From the NCBI GenBank assembly GCA_018712805.1, contig DVGI01000033.1, positions 165,810 through 229,809 of the forward strand: 64,000 bases of DNA. The letters run 5' to 3'. Shown piece by piece: positions 44,691 to 52,389 of this stretch. Under the pieces are notes generated by a model that saw only the letters and a program-made list of their open reading frames with translations, was not told the DNA's origin and did no database searches. The position numbers were made by a program, and so were the translations under genes. The stretch is from Candidatus Fimenecus excrementavium (GTDB taxonomy: Bacteria > Bacillota > Clostridia > Oscillospirales > Acutalibacteraceae). How positions within the stretch are numbered: position 1 is the first letter of the stretch; each line of letters starts with the position of its first letter.

Positions 44691-45876
44691 GCGCGCCACC
44701 TCCCTCGTTCCCATCGGTTTCCGGCGTACCTTTCGCTTCCGTCGTTTCTACGGGGTCCTGTTCGGTCGCCGCGGCGTCCGCTTCCAACCACTGGGCGCGT
44801 CTTTCTTCTTGTTCCTTTTCTTCTTGAACCTCGCGCGCTAAACGGCGGCGTTTGGCGTGCGCCTTGCGCTCCCAACGGGAAACCGGCATTTTGTCGCACA
44901 CGCCGCAAAGCGCGTTCGCAATCAAAATGGCAAACACAACGCCCTCTTCAAACGTGCCAAAGGTTCGAAACAGCATACAAATAAGCCCGGCGGCGGCGCC
45001 GTAAACCAGCCGCCCGTAAAACCGTTTCGGCAAAAGCCCCTCATACGGTAAAATGAGAATTCCGGCGAACAACAGCATCCCGCCCGAAAGCTCCATGAAA
45101 ACAGACTGGAGCCGGCCGGTCATAATCCGCGGGAACAAAAACGCATACACCGCGCAAGTGACAAGGAACGCCAGTGTTACGCCGAACGCTTTTCTGCGGC
45201 GGACCGCCGAATAGAGAAGCGCACCGACAAGGGCGATGATACAGCCGGTGCCCATGGCTCCCGGAATATCGCCGATTAAAATATCCAAATAATTCGCCGC
45301 GTCGCCGCCCATTGAAGTGCTTTGCAAAAGCATTTGGGAAAGCGACATGCCCGCGGTGAATGTGGGCGTGCCGTAAACGCCGACCTGGGCGCCGCTTTCG
45401 GGGATTGCGGGATAAGCGAACACATAATCGGAAAAACAGATTGTGACAAATGCAAGCCCTGCCGCGGCGGGGGAAAACAGCGCGCTTCGGGCGTTGCCGA
45501 ACGGCAGTTTTGCCGCTAAAATCGCAAACGCGCTTGCGAGCACAACGACCCAAACCGGTACCGAAGCCGGCAGGCAAAGGGCAATCAAAAGCCCCGTTAT
45601 AACCGCCGAAAAGTCCCGAATGGTCGGCAGGGATTTAATCAGGTGGCCGCCGATAAATTCGCACAAAACCGCCGTCAATACGGAAATCACCATCAGCCGC
45701 GGCGCGCGGCCGCCGTAAAAATACCACGCCATTATGATCGGCGCGGCCAGCATCGCCAGCGTCTCCAGCATGTATTTTCGCGTATGGCCGATTTCGGCTT
45801 TTATTTCCGGCGTAAAGACTTGTCCGGTTTCGACCGGGAGTTCTTCTGTACGCAAAAAATCCACCTCGTTTTCCAT
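44683..45876 (-). CDS. rnfD: RnfD-like subunit with charged tail
   Basis: A 397-residue protein. The N-terminal 330 residues hold nine or ten helices in the RnfD/NqrB order (KYMLETLAMLAAPIIMAWYFYGG, FSPAAAGLAFVTICFSDYVFA, GCIIALVGALLY). Standard RnfD attaches FMN to threonine in SGAT; here the equivalent is VYGTPTFTAGMSLSQM, so the residue is uncertain. The C-terminal 60 residues are charged and Glu-rich with no membrane helix. No clear binding site precedes the ATG; a TTG at residue 8 behind GAGGTGG is an alternative. Confidence 0.82.
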   Translation of the reverse strand: MENEVDFLRTEELPVETGQVFTPEIKAEIGHTRKYMLETLAMLAAPIIMAWYFYGGRAPRLMVISVLTAVLCEFIGGHLIKSLPTIRDFSAVITGLLIALCLPASVPVWVVVLASAFAILAAKLPFGNARSALFSPAAAGLAFVTICFSDYVFAYPAIPESGAQVGVYGTPTFTAGMSLSQMLLQSTSMGGDAANYLDILIGDIPGAMGTGCIIALVGALLYSAVRRRKAFGVTLAFLVTCAVYAFLFPRIMTGRLQSVFMELSGGMLLFAGILILPYEGLLPKRFYGRLVYGAAAGLICMLFRTFGTFEEGVVFAILIANALCGVCDKMPVSRWERKAHAKRRRLAREVQEEKEQEERRAQWLEADAAATEQDPVETTEAKGTPETDGNEGGGAHV

Positions 45877-45886
45877 AAATTATGCA

Positions 45887-45915
45887 TTGCGAGAAGCGCG
45901 TCCGCGCAATATGAT
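45887..45915 (+). promoter_or_regulatory. Promoter of the MecA-like gene
   Basis: TTGCGA (45887-45892) and TATGAT (45910-45915) are 17 bases apart, upstream of GGAGG and the ATG at 45949. It lies back-to-back with the Rnf-like operon. Confidence 0.65.
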
Positions 45916-45948
45916 AATAGTAACCGTAATTTTTTTCGGAGGAAGCTT

Positions 45949-46494
45949 ATGCATTTACATAAAACCTCACAAAGCCGCCTTATCGCCGAACTGACGCAGG
46001 AGGACCTGTACGGTTACAAGGTTTCGTTTGAAGAAATGCGCATGGAGAATGAACAAACCGTTCAGCTCCTGCACGATATATTGCTGCGCGCGAAAGCCAA
46101 ACTCGGCTGGACGCTGCCCGCCGCAAAGCTTTTGCGCGTCGACGTTTTGCCGGGTGCCGGCGGAGGGTGTATTGTCCTCTTTTCCGCCGAAGCGCACGAA
46201 AAACGCCTGCGCGTGAAATCGGAAAATCGCACGCTGCTTTTGAAAATCAACAAGGCCGACGATTTTCTCGACCTGCTTTTATTTTTAAAAGCGGGACGGT
46301 TCCCGCCGTCGTCTTATACCTTTTTGAAAGACGACATGCGTTTTTTCGGCATTTTTCGCTTTCAAAGCGTTTTGGAAACGCGCAAAGCCGCGAAAACCCT
46401 TTCGGAATTCGGCACGCTTTGCCGCGCGACGCCCGAAGCGGTCGCCTATTTGCGCGAGCATTTAGAGCCGATTACACTGCGGCAAGGCTTTTAA
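45949..46494 (+). CDS. MecA-like ClpC adaptor protein
   Basis: The start ATG has TCGGAGG six bases upstream. The 181-residue product has SRLIAELTQEDLYGYKVSFEEM near the N-terminus, VDVLPGAGGGCIVLF in the centre and a C-terminal FLDLLLFLKAGRFPPSSYTFLKDDMRFFGIFRF, matching the MecA/YpbH course of N- and C-terminal domains. MecA delivers substrates such as ComK to ClpCP. The linker between domains is short (about 25 residues). It overlaps the convergent rpe gene by 23 bases at its 3' end. Confidence 0.78.
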   Translation: MHLHKTSQSRLIAELTQEDLYGYKVSFEEMRMENEQTVQLLHDILLRAKAKLGWTLPAAKLLRVDVLPGAGGGCIVLFSAEAHEKRLRVKSENRTLLLKINKADDFLDLLLFLKAGRFPPSSYTFLKDDMRFFGIFRFQSVLETRKAAKTLSEFGTLCRATPEAVAYLREHLEPITLRQGF

Positions 46495-47128
46495 ATTCCG
46501 CGATGCGCGCGCGCATATCCTCTGCGGAAAACAGCGCGTTGCCCGAAACAAACACATTCGCGCCCGCCTTCGCGGCAACGGAAATTGTTTCAGCGTTAAT
46601 CCCGCCGTCGACCTGAATATCCATATCCTTGCCGAGTTCTTGAAGTTTTTGGCGCAACGTTTCAATTTTCGGCATGGTTTCCGCCATAAAGCTTTGGCCG
46701 CCGAAGCCCGGTTCCACGGTCATCACAAGCACCATGGAAAGCTTGTCGAGATAAGGGAACACGGTTTCAATCGGGGTGCCGGGTTTGACGGCAAGCCCCG
46801 CTTCGACGCCGGCGTCTAAAATCTCATCAATCGTCTTTTCGGTGTCGCTGCCGCACTCGACGTGGAACGTAATCCGGTCAGCGCCGGCCTTGACGAAATC
46901 CGGCACATAGGTAAAGGGGTCGTCTATCATCAAATGCACGTCAAACGGCAAATCAGTCGCCTTGCGGATACATTTCACAACCGGCGCGCCGAGCGTGATA
47001 TTCGGCACAAAGTGACCGTCCATCACGTCAATGTGCACCATGTCCGCGCCGGCGGCAGTCAGGCGTTTGAGTTCACTTTCTAAATTGCCGTAATCGGCGG
47101 AAAGAATTGACGGGGAAATGAAAACCAT
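46472..47128 (-). CDS. rpe: Ribulose-phosphate 3-epimerase
   Basis: A 218-residue TIM barrel of full family length. ISPSILSADYGNL starts the barrel, VHIDVMDGHFVPNITLG and VHLMIDDPFTY carry metal-binding His and Asp, VMTVEPGFGGQSFM is the family's signature and IQVDGGINAETI ends the active site. It interconverts ribulose 5-phosphate and xylulose 5-phosphate in the pentose phosphate pathway. GGAGAAACA precedes the ATG. Its end overlaps the MecA-like gene on the other strand. Confidence 0.97.
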   Translation of the reverse strand: MVFISPSILSADYGNLESELKRLTAAGADMVHIDVMDGHFVPNITLGAPVVKCIRKATDLPFDVHLMIDDPFTYVPDFVKAGADRITFHVECGSDTEKTIDEILDAGVEAGLAVKPGTPIETVFPYLDKLSMVLVMTVEPGFGGQSFMAETMPKIETLRQKLQELGKDMDIQVDGGINAETISVAAKAGANVFVSGNALFSAEDMRARIAEFKSLAAV

Positions 47129-47141
47129 AGTTGTTTCTCCT

Positions 47142-47945
47142 TTATTGCGCGGCTGCGGCTGCGGCAGCAGCCGTTGCAGGTGCGGTCTGCGTTGCGGGGG
47201 CGGTGGTATCCGCCGCGGTTTGTGTCTCGGTCTGGGTTTCGGTTTCAGCCGGTGCGCCGGTTGTCGCGGTTTCCGGCGGAAGCGTGGACTGCAAAGCGCT
47301 GATATAATACGCGCCGTCGCGCTCGCGCAGCGTTACTTTCATGTATTTATCGGGTTCGGGCGCAACCATGTTGCCCTCTGCGTCCTGCGCCCACTGGTCG
47401 CCGCCGAGGTAGCCGACGGTCAGCACAATGGTGTTGCCGCTTTTGTCCACATCGACCACTTTCGGGGTGTAGGTCGGCACAACGCCGGTCAGCGGGATAG
47501 AATAGGTCTGTTTGGTCGCGTCATAAGTAAATTCATAGCCGTAACCCTCGACTGTTCCGTGGGTGGGCTGGACTTCCGTGCCGAACAGCTTTTGGAATTC
47601 GGCGGTGACGTCGGCTTCGGGGATAATCATGCCGGTTTCGCCGTATTCATACCGGTCGGGGGAAAGGTTGCTTTTGAGAATTGACCAAATCGAAATGTCG
47701 ATAAGCTGCGAGGGGTTGGCTTTGGTGATGTCGTCGAACTCGTCGGGGTCGTTCATCACGACCGGCGTGAGCAGGGTGTTGTATTCGTCAAAATTCCGGC
47801 TGCTGTCAATCGCGTCTTTGGTCACGCGGACGCCCGCCACAATCACGGTGACCGCGCCGACGACTGCCAAAACCGCAATCAAAAGTCCCAAAGGGAACGC
47901 CCAGCGGCGCGCGCCTCTTTTATGTTTTTTGGTCGTTTTCGCCAT
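47142..47945 (-). CDS. Membrane-anchored exported protein of unknown function
   Basis: A 267-residue bitopic protein with a basic N-terminus (KTTKKHKRGARR), one membrane helix (about 17-39) and an exported beta-rich domain (GTVEGYGYEFTYDATKQTYSI, then YYISALQSTLP). The C-terminal 45 residues are Thr/Ala/Glu/Pro-rich and end in a run of alanines, like a wall spacer. No family is recognised. It begins three bases after proA (GGAGAG lies across the gap), so it is made with the proline genes. Confidence 0.65.
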   Translation of the reverse strand: MAKTTKKHKRGARRWAFPLGLLIAVLAVVGAVTVIVAGVRVTKDAIDSSRNFDEYNTLLTPVVMNDPDEFDDITKANPSQLIDISIWSILKSNLSPDRYEYGETGMIIPEADVTAEFQKLFGTEVQPTHGTVEGYGYEFTYDATKQTYSIPLTGVVPTYTPKVVDVDKSGNTIVLTVGYLGGDQWAQDAEGNMVAPEPDKYMKVTLRERDGAYYISALQSTLPPETATTGAPAETETQTETQTAADTTAPATQTAPATAAAAAAAAQ

Positions 47946-47947
47946 GG

Positions 47948-49195
47948 TTATTCTCTCCTTTGGCCGTTGCCGTAAATTTTATATTTGACCGAGGTCAGCT
48001 GCGGCAGCCCTAAAGGTCCGCGCGCATGCAGTTTTTGGGTGGAAATGCCGATTTCCGCACCGAACCCGAATTCGCCGCCGTCGGTAAAGCGGGTGCTCGC
48101 GTTGTGATAGACCGCCGCGGAATCCACTTCAGCGAGGAATTTTTCCGCCGCCGCCTTGTTTTCGGTGATGATGCACTCGCTGTGGCCGGTGGAATAGCGG
48201 TAAATGTGGTCAATCGCTTCTTCCAAGCTATTGACGATATGCACCGAAAGGATATAGTCAAGGTATTCGGTCGCGTAATCTTCTTCGGTCGCCGCTTTAA
48301 TCCCCGGCAGAATCGCGCGCGTGGCTTCGTCGCCGCGCAGTTCGACGTTTTTCTCGTCGAGTTTCTCTTTTAAGGGCGGCAGGACCTTTTCGGCAATGTC
48401 TTTGTGGACAAGCAAACTTTCCGCCGCGTTACAAACGGACACGCGCGAGGTTTTGGCGTTATAAGTAATATCGACCGCCATTTGAATGTCGGCGTCTTTG
48501 TCAATGTAAATATGGCAGTTGCCCACACCGGTTTCAATGACCGGCACGGTCGCGTTTTCGACCACGGAGCGGATTAAGCCCGCCCCGCCGCGCGGAATCA
48601 GCACGTCGACATAGCCGTTTAAGCGCATGAGCGCGGTCGAACTTTCACGCGAAGTGTCTTCAACAAGCTGGACGCAGTCTTCGGGAAGTTCGGTTTCGCG
48701 CAAAGCGTCGCGCATGACTTTTGTAATCGCGGTGTTCGAATGGATTGCCTCTTTGCCGCCGCGCAAAATCACCGCGTTGCCGGATTTTAAGCAAAGCGCC
48801 GCGGCGTCGCTTGTGACGTTGGGCCGCGCTTCAAAAATCACGGCGATTACGCCCAACGGCACGGCAACTTTTTGAATTTTCAAGCCGTTCGGGCGCGTGG
48901 TTTCGGAAAGCACCGCGCCGACCGGGTCGGGAAGCTTTGCCACGTCGCTGACGCCTTTTGCCATGCCGGCGACGCGCGCTTCGCTTAAAGCGAGTCTGTC
49001 TAAAAGCGACGGTGCCATGCCGTTTTTGCGCCCGGCTTCCAAATCTTTTTCATTTTCCGAAAGGATATAGGCGCAGTTTTCACGCAGTGCGTCTGCAATT
49101 TTCAAAAGCGCCTGATTTTTGGTTTCGGTGGTCGCTGTCTGGAGCGGTCTTGCGGCGGACTTTGCCCGCGCGCCGAGGGTTTCCATTGTCGTCAT
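47948..49195 (-). CDS. proA: Glutamate-5-semialdehyde dehydrogenase
   Basis: A 415-residue enzyme. AGRKNGMAPSLLDRL, FEARPNVTSDAAALCLKSGNAVILRGGKEA, PRGGAGLIRSVVENA and CNAAESLLVHKDIA (active-site cysteine) are the ProA signature blocks. It reduces gamma-glutamyl phosphate with NADPH in proline synthesis. The ATG at 49195 (MTTMETLG, as in many ProA) is chosen; a GTG at 49204 is possible. It follows proB by 30 bases. Confidence 0.97.
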   Translation of the reverse strand: MTTMETLGARAKSAARPLQTATTETKNQALLKIADALRENCAYILSENEKDLEAGRKNGMAPSLLDRLALSEARVAGMAKGVSDVAKLPDPVGAVLSETTRPNGLKIQKVAVPLGVIAVIFEARPNVTSDAAALCLKSGNAVILRGGKEAIHSNTAITKVMRDALRETELPEDCVQLVEDTSRESSTALMRLNGYVDVLIPRGGAGLIRSVVENATVPVIETGVGNCHIYIDKDADIQMAVDITYNAKTSRVSVCNAAESLLVHKDIAEKVLPPLKEKLDEKNVELRGDEATRAILPGIKAATEEDYATEYLDYILSVHIVNSLEEAIDHIYRYSTGHSECIITENKAAAEKFLAEVDSAAVYHNASTRFTDGGEFGFGAEIGISTQKLHARGPLGLPQLTSVKYKIYGNGQRRE

Positions 49196-49225
49196 TTGGA
49201 ACACGCTTTCTCGGAAAATCCGTTT

Positions 49226-50050
49226 TTATTTCTCTTTTTTGCCGACGAAGAAAGTGCCGACCTGTTTGCCGTCAAGCGCTTTATAAATCGCTTCCGGCGC
49301 GGTGCCGTTCATCACGATGACGTCAATGCCGGCGTCCATCGCAATCTGCGCGGCGTGGAGTTTTGTGACCATGCCGCCCGTCGAGAACCGCGAGCCGTGC
49401 CCGCCGGCAATTTCCAAAAGCTCCGGCGTGATTTCCCGGACTTCCGGGATAAGGCGCGCGTCTTCATTTTCGGTCGGGTTTGCGTCGTAAAGGCCGTCGA
49501 TGTCGGTTAAAATCACCAGCGCGTCCGCGCCGATGAGCGCCGCCACAATGGCGGAAAGGCTGTCGTTGTCGCCGTAGACGATTTCTTCGACGGCGACGCT
49601 GTCGTTTTCGTTGATAATCGGGATTGCCCCGAATTCAAATATCTTTTCAAAGGCGTTAATCAGGTTTTGGCGGCGTTCGGGGTTGTCGACGTCGCTTTTG
49701 GTGATGAGCATCTGCCCGACGGTGTGGCCGTATTCGGCGAAAAGCTTATCGTACATGAACATCAGCTCGCACTGCCCGACAGTCGCGGCGGCCTGGCGGC
49801 CGGGGGTGTCTTCCGGGCGCGCGGAAAGCCCCAGTTTCCCGACGCCGACGCCGATGGCGCCCGAGGTCACCAGCGCGACCTCTATGCCGGAATTGACAAT
49901 GTCGGAAAGCACCGACACAAGCTTGTGCATTCTTCGGATATTCGTCCGCCCGGTGTCATAGGTCAGCGTGGAAGTGCCCACCTTGACGACCAGCCGTTTC
50001 ACCTGTTTCAAAACTGCCAAAATCTCCGCCTCACTCTGAAAAATAGACAT
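49226..50050 (-). CDS. proB: Glutamate 5-kinase (no PUA domain)
   Basis: A 274-residue enzyme with VVKVGTSTL, VTSGAIGVGVGKLGL, GQMLITKSDVDNPERRQNL, PIINENDSVAVEEIVYGDNDSLSAIVA and GTGGM-type SRFSTGGMVTKL, the amino-acid kinase motifs. It makes gamma-glutamyl phosphate and normally starts proline synthesis under feedback control. The C-terminal PUA domain is absent, as in several Firmicutes. No ribosome binding site precedes the ATG, and the promoter lies so close that the leader would be about ten bases. Confidence 0.96.
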   Translation of the reverse strand: MSIFQSEAEILAVLKQVKRLVVKVGTSTLTYDTGRTNIRRMHKLVSVLSDIVNSGIEVALVTSGAIGVGVGKLGLSARPEDTPGRQAAATVGQCELMFMYDKLFAEYGHTVGQMLITKSDVDNPERRQNLINAFEKIFEFGAIPIINENDSVAVEEIVYGDNDSLSAIVAALIGADALVILTDIDGLYDANPTENEDARLIPEVREITPELLEIAGGHGSRFSTGGMVTKLHAAQIAMDAGIDVIVMNGTAPEAIYKALDGKQVGTFFVGKKEK

Positions 50051-50066
50051 AGTTATAAGTATAAAC

Positions 50067-50095
50067 AGTATAACACACTTTTGCCTATATCTCAA
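50067..50095 (-). promoter_or_regulatory. Promoter of proBA
   Basis: TTGAGA (50090-50095) and TATACT (50067-50072) on the minus strand are 17 bases apart. Transcription would begin near 50060, ten bases before the proB ATG. Confidence 0.75.
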
Positions 50096-50104
50096 CAAAA
50101 ACTT

Positions 50105-50556
50105 GTGCCGCCGGGCACACCGAATTCGCGGCGCGTGCCAACGCGCGGTGAATCGCGCAGGCAGTTTGATTTTGCTTTTTCTTTCGTAACCCGGAATCTG
50201 CACGGTTGTTTTCCCAGTCTTGTGGCACGCGCCGGCGTGCACCGAATTCGAGCAGGTAGCGGGATAATATTTTTCCTTTCCCGACCCGGAAGCAGGTTTT
50301 ATCGAATCGTAGGGACAGCCCTTGCGGCTGTCCGCGTGCCGCCGGCCACACCGAATTCGCGGCGCGTGCCAACGCGCGGTGAATCGCGCAGGCAGTTTGA
50401 TTTTGCTTTTTTCTTTCATAGCCCGGAAGCGACTTTGTTGTAACCGTGCGGGCGGGCGCAGAGACCCGCCCCTACAATATTTTATCAAAGACGATTCCGG
50501 GCTTCGAAAGTAAAGTCTCGCACTACTCCCTACGCGATTCGGTGTGGCCGGTGCCA
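50105..50556. repeat. Cluster of interspersed repeats between proB and aspS
   Basis: A unit of about 90 bases from GTGCCGCCGGGCACACCGAATTCG to ATTTTGCTTTTTCTTTCGTA (50105-50195) is repeated at about 50336-50427. Between them lie a variant copy (50225-50290) and GTAGGGACAGCCCTTGCGGCTGTCC. Then come GGGCGGGCGCAGAGACCCGCCCC (about 50449-50471) and CGCGATTCGGTGTGGCCGGTGCC in inverted orientation. The 500-base spacer contains no gene. Confidence 0.78.
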
Positions 50557-50585
50557 CAAAAAAAGGACCGTCAAATGACGGTCCT
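50557..50585 (-). terminator. Terminator of hisS-aspS
   Basis: A perfect 10-bp stem AGGACCGTCA/TGACGGTCCT with an AA loop runs into seven Ts on the minus strand. Confidence 0.9.
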
Positions 50586-50594
50586 GTCTGTTTT

Positions 50595-52388
50595 TTATTC
50601 TTGTTTTTCTTTTTCGACGGTGACGGCGATGCCGAGGTCGGAAAGCTGAAGGTCATCGACCGCGGCGGGGCACTCGGTCATCGGTTCGGACGCGTTCTGC
50701 ACTTTCGGATAGGCAATCACGTCACGAAGCGACTCCGTTTGCAGCATCTGCATACAAAGCCGGTCAAGCCCTAACCCCATGCCGCCGTGCGGCGGTGCGC
50801 CGTAGCGGAAAGCTTCCAGCAGATAGCCGAATTTTTCTTTGGCTTCTTCGTCGGAAAGCCCCAACAGGGTGAAAATACGGCTTTGCAGTTCGGGGTCGGT
50901 GATACGAATGGAACCGCTGCAAAGTTCAATGCCGTTGAGCACCAAGTCATATGCCTTGGCGCGCACGCGCGCTTTGTCGGATTCAAGATACGGCAGGCAT
51001 TCGTCCATCGGCGCGGTGAACGGGTGGTGCATCGCGACAAATTCGCCGAGCTCTTCGTCATATTCAAAGAACGGGAATTCGGTAATCCACAACAGGTTAA
51101 ACTGGTCTTTCGGAATAATGTCGAGCTTCTGCGCAACGGTCTGGCGCAGCGCGCCGAGCGTGGTCAGCACATGGCTGTCGTTGGCGTCCGCCACCACAAG
51201 CAGCACGTCGCCGGTTTCGGCGCCGGTTTCGGTAAGAATCGCCTGCATTTCGGCGTCAGACATGAATTTCGCAAACGAAGACGCCATGCCGTCGGGGTTC
51301 ATGCGCACCCAGGCAAGGCCTTTCGCGCCGATGCCGCGGACGAATTCGGTTAATTTATCAATTTCTTTTCTGGTTAAAACGCTTGCGGCATTTTTCGCGT
51401 TAATCGCGCGGACGCTGCCGCCGCCGTCCACCGCACCGCGGAACACGCCGAATTCACTTTCGCGCACCGCGTCGGTCAAATCGCAGATTTCCATTTCATA
51501 GCGGGTGTCGGGCTTGTCCGAACCGTAACGCTCCATTGCCTCGCGGTAGGTCAGCCGCGGCAGGGGCAGCGTCACGTCGACACCGATTGCCTCTTTGAAC
51601 ACGCGCTGAATATAGCGCTCGCCGATTTCCAACACGTCCTCCATATCGACAAACGACATTTCGAGGTCGATTTGGGTGAATTCCGGCTGGCGGTCGGCGC
51701 GCAAATCCTCATCGCGGAAGCAGCGCGCAATTTGCATATAGCGGTCAAAGCCCGCGACCATTGAAAGCTGTTTATAAAGCTGAGGGGATTGCGGGAGGGC
51801 GTAAAAGCTGCCCTTGTGAATTCTCGACGGAACGAGGAAATCGCGCGCGCCCTCGGGCGTGGAACGAATGAGCATCGGGGTTTCGATTTCGATAAATCCG
51901 TTTTCATCAAAGAAATCCCGCGTGATTTTGGTGATTTTGTGCCGCATCAAAATATTCTTTTGCAAATCCGGGCGGCGCAAATCGAGATAACGATATTTTA
52001 ACCGCGTCAGCTCCGAAGTCTGGGAGTTTTCGACAATCTCAAACGGCGGGGTCTCGCTTTTCGCAAGCACGGAGAGCGCCTGCACTTCGAGTTCGACGTC
52101 GCCGGTGGGAAGCTCCGGATTTTTCGCTGCGCGTTCGCGCACGACGCCGGTCGCCGCCACAACATATTCGCTGCGAAGCGTAAATGCCTTTTGGAAAACC
52201 TCGCGGTCTGTGCTTTCGGTAAACGCAAGCTGCAAAATGCCGGTTCTGTCGCGCAAATCGACAAAAATCAATGCGCCGAGGTCGCGCTGTTTCTGCACCC
52301 AGCCGCAGACGGTCACGGTTTTGCCGATGTCGGTCTGCCGCAGGTCGCCGCAGTAATGCGTCCGTTTGATTCCTTGCATACTGTCCAT
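50595..52388 (-). CDS. aspS: Aspartyl-tRNA synthetase, bacterial type
   Basis: A 597-residue class II synthetase. An N-terminal OB-fold (GWVQKQRDLGALIFVDLRDRTG), the catalytic core (motif 2 around IARCFRDEDLRADRQPEFTQID) and motif 3 GGMGLGLDRL are clear. The inserted GAD domain (about residues 290-425) is present, marking the long bacterial form. It charges tRNA-Asp; ability to charge tRNA-Asn cannot be read. The gene starts two bases after hisS, with GGAGG inside the end of hisS, so translation is coupled. Confidence 0.97.
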   Translation of the reverse strand: MDSMQGIKRTHYCGDLRQTDIGKTVTVCGWVQKQRDLGALIFVDLRDRTGILQLAFTESTDREVFQKAFTLRSEYVVAATGVVRERAAKNPELPTGDVELEVQALSVLAKSETPPFEIVENSQTSELTRLKYRYLDLRRPDLQKNILMRHKITKITRDFFDENGFIEIETPMLIRSTPEGARDFLVPSRIHKGSFYALPQSPQLYKQLSMVAGFDRYMQIARCFRDEDLRADRQPEFTQIDLEMSFVDMEDVLEIGERYIQRVFKEAIGVDVTLPLPRLTYREAMERYGSDKPDTRYEMEICDLTDAVRESEFGVFRGAVDGGGSVRAINAKNAASVLTRKEIDKLTEFVRGIGAKGLAWVRMNPDGMASSFAKFMSDAEMQAILTETGAETGDVLLVVADANDSHVLTTLGALRQTVAQKLDIIPKDQFNLLWITEFPFFEYDEELGEFVAMHHPFTAPMDECLPYLESDKARVRAKAYDLVLNGIELCSGSIRITDPELQSRIFTLLGLSDEEAKEKFGYLLEAFRYGAPPHGGMGLGLDRLCMQMLQTESLRDVIAYPKVQNASEPMTECPAAVDDLQLSDLGIAVTVEKEKQE

Positions 52389-52389
52389 A

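Noticed and set aside
45643..45948. N-terminal extension of the MecA-like frame
   Set aside because: It overlaps the RnfD-like gene on the other strand and carries no binding site, while the ATG at 45949 has GGAGG.
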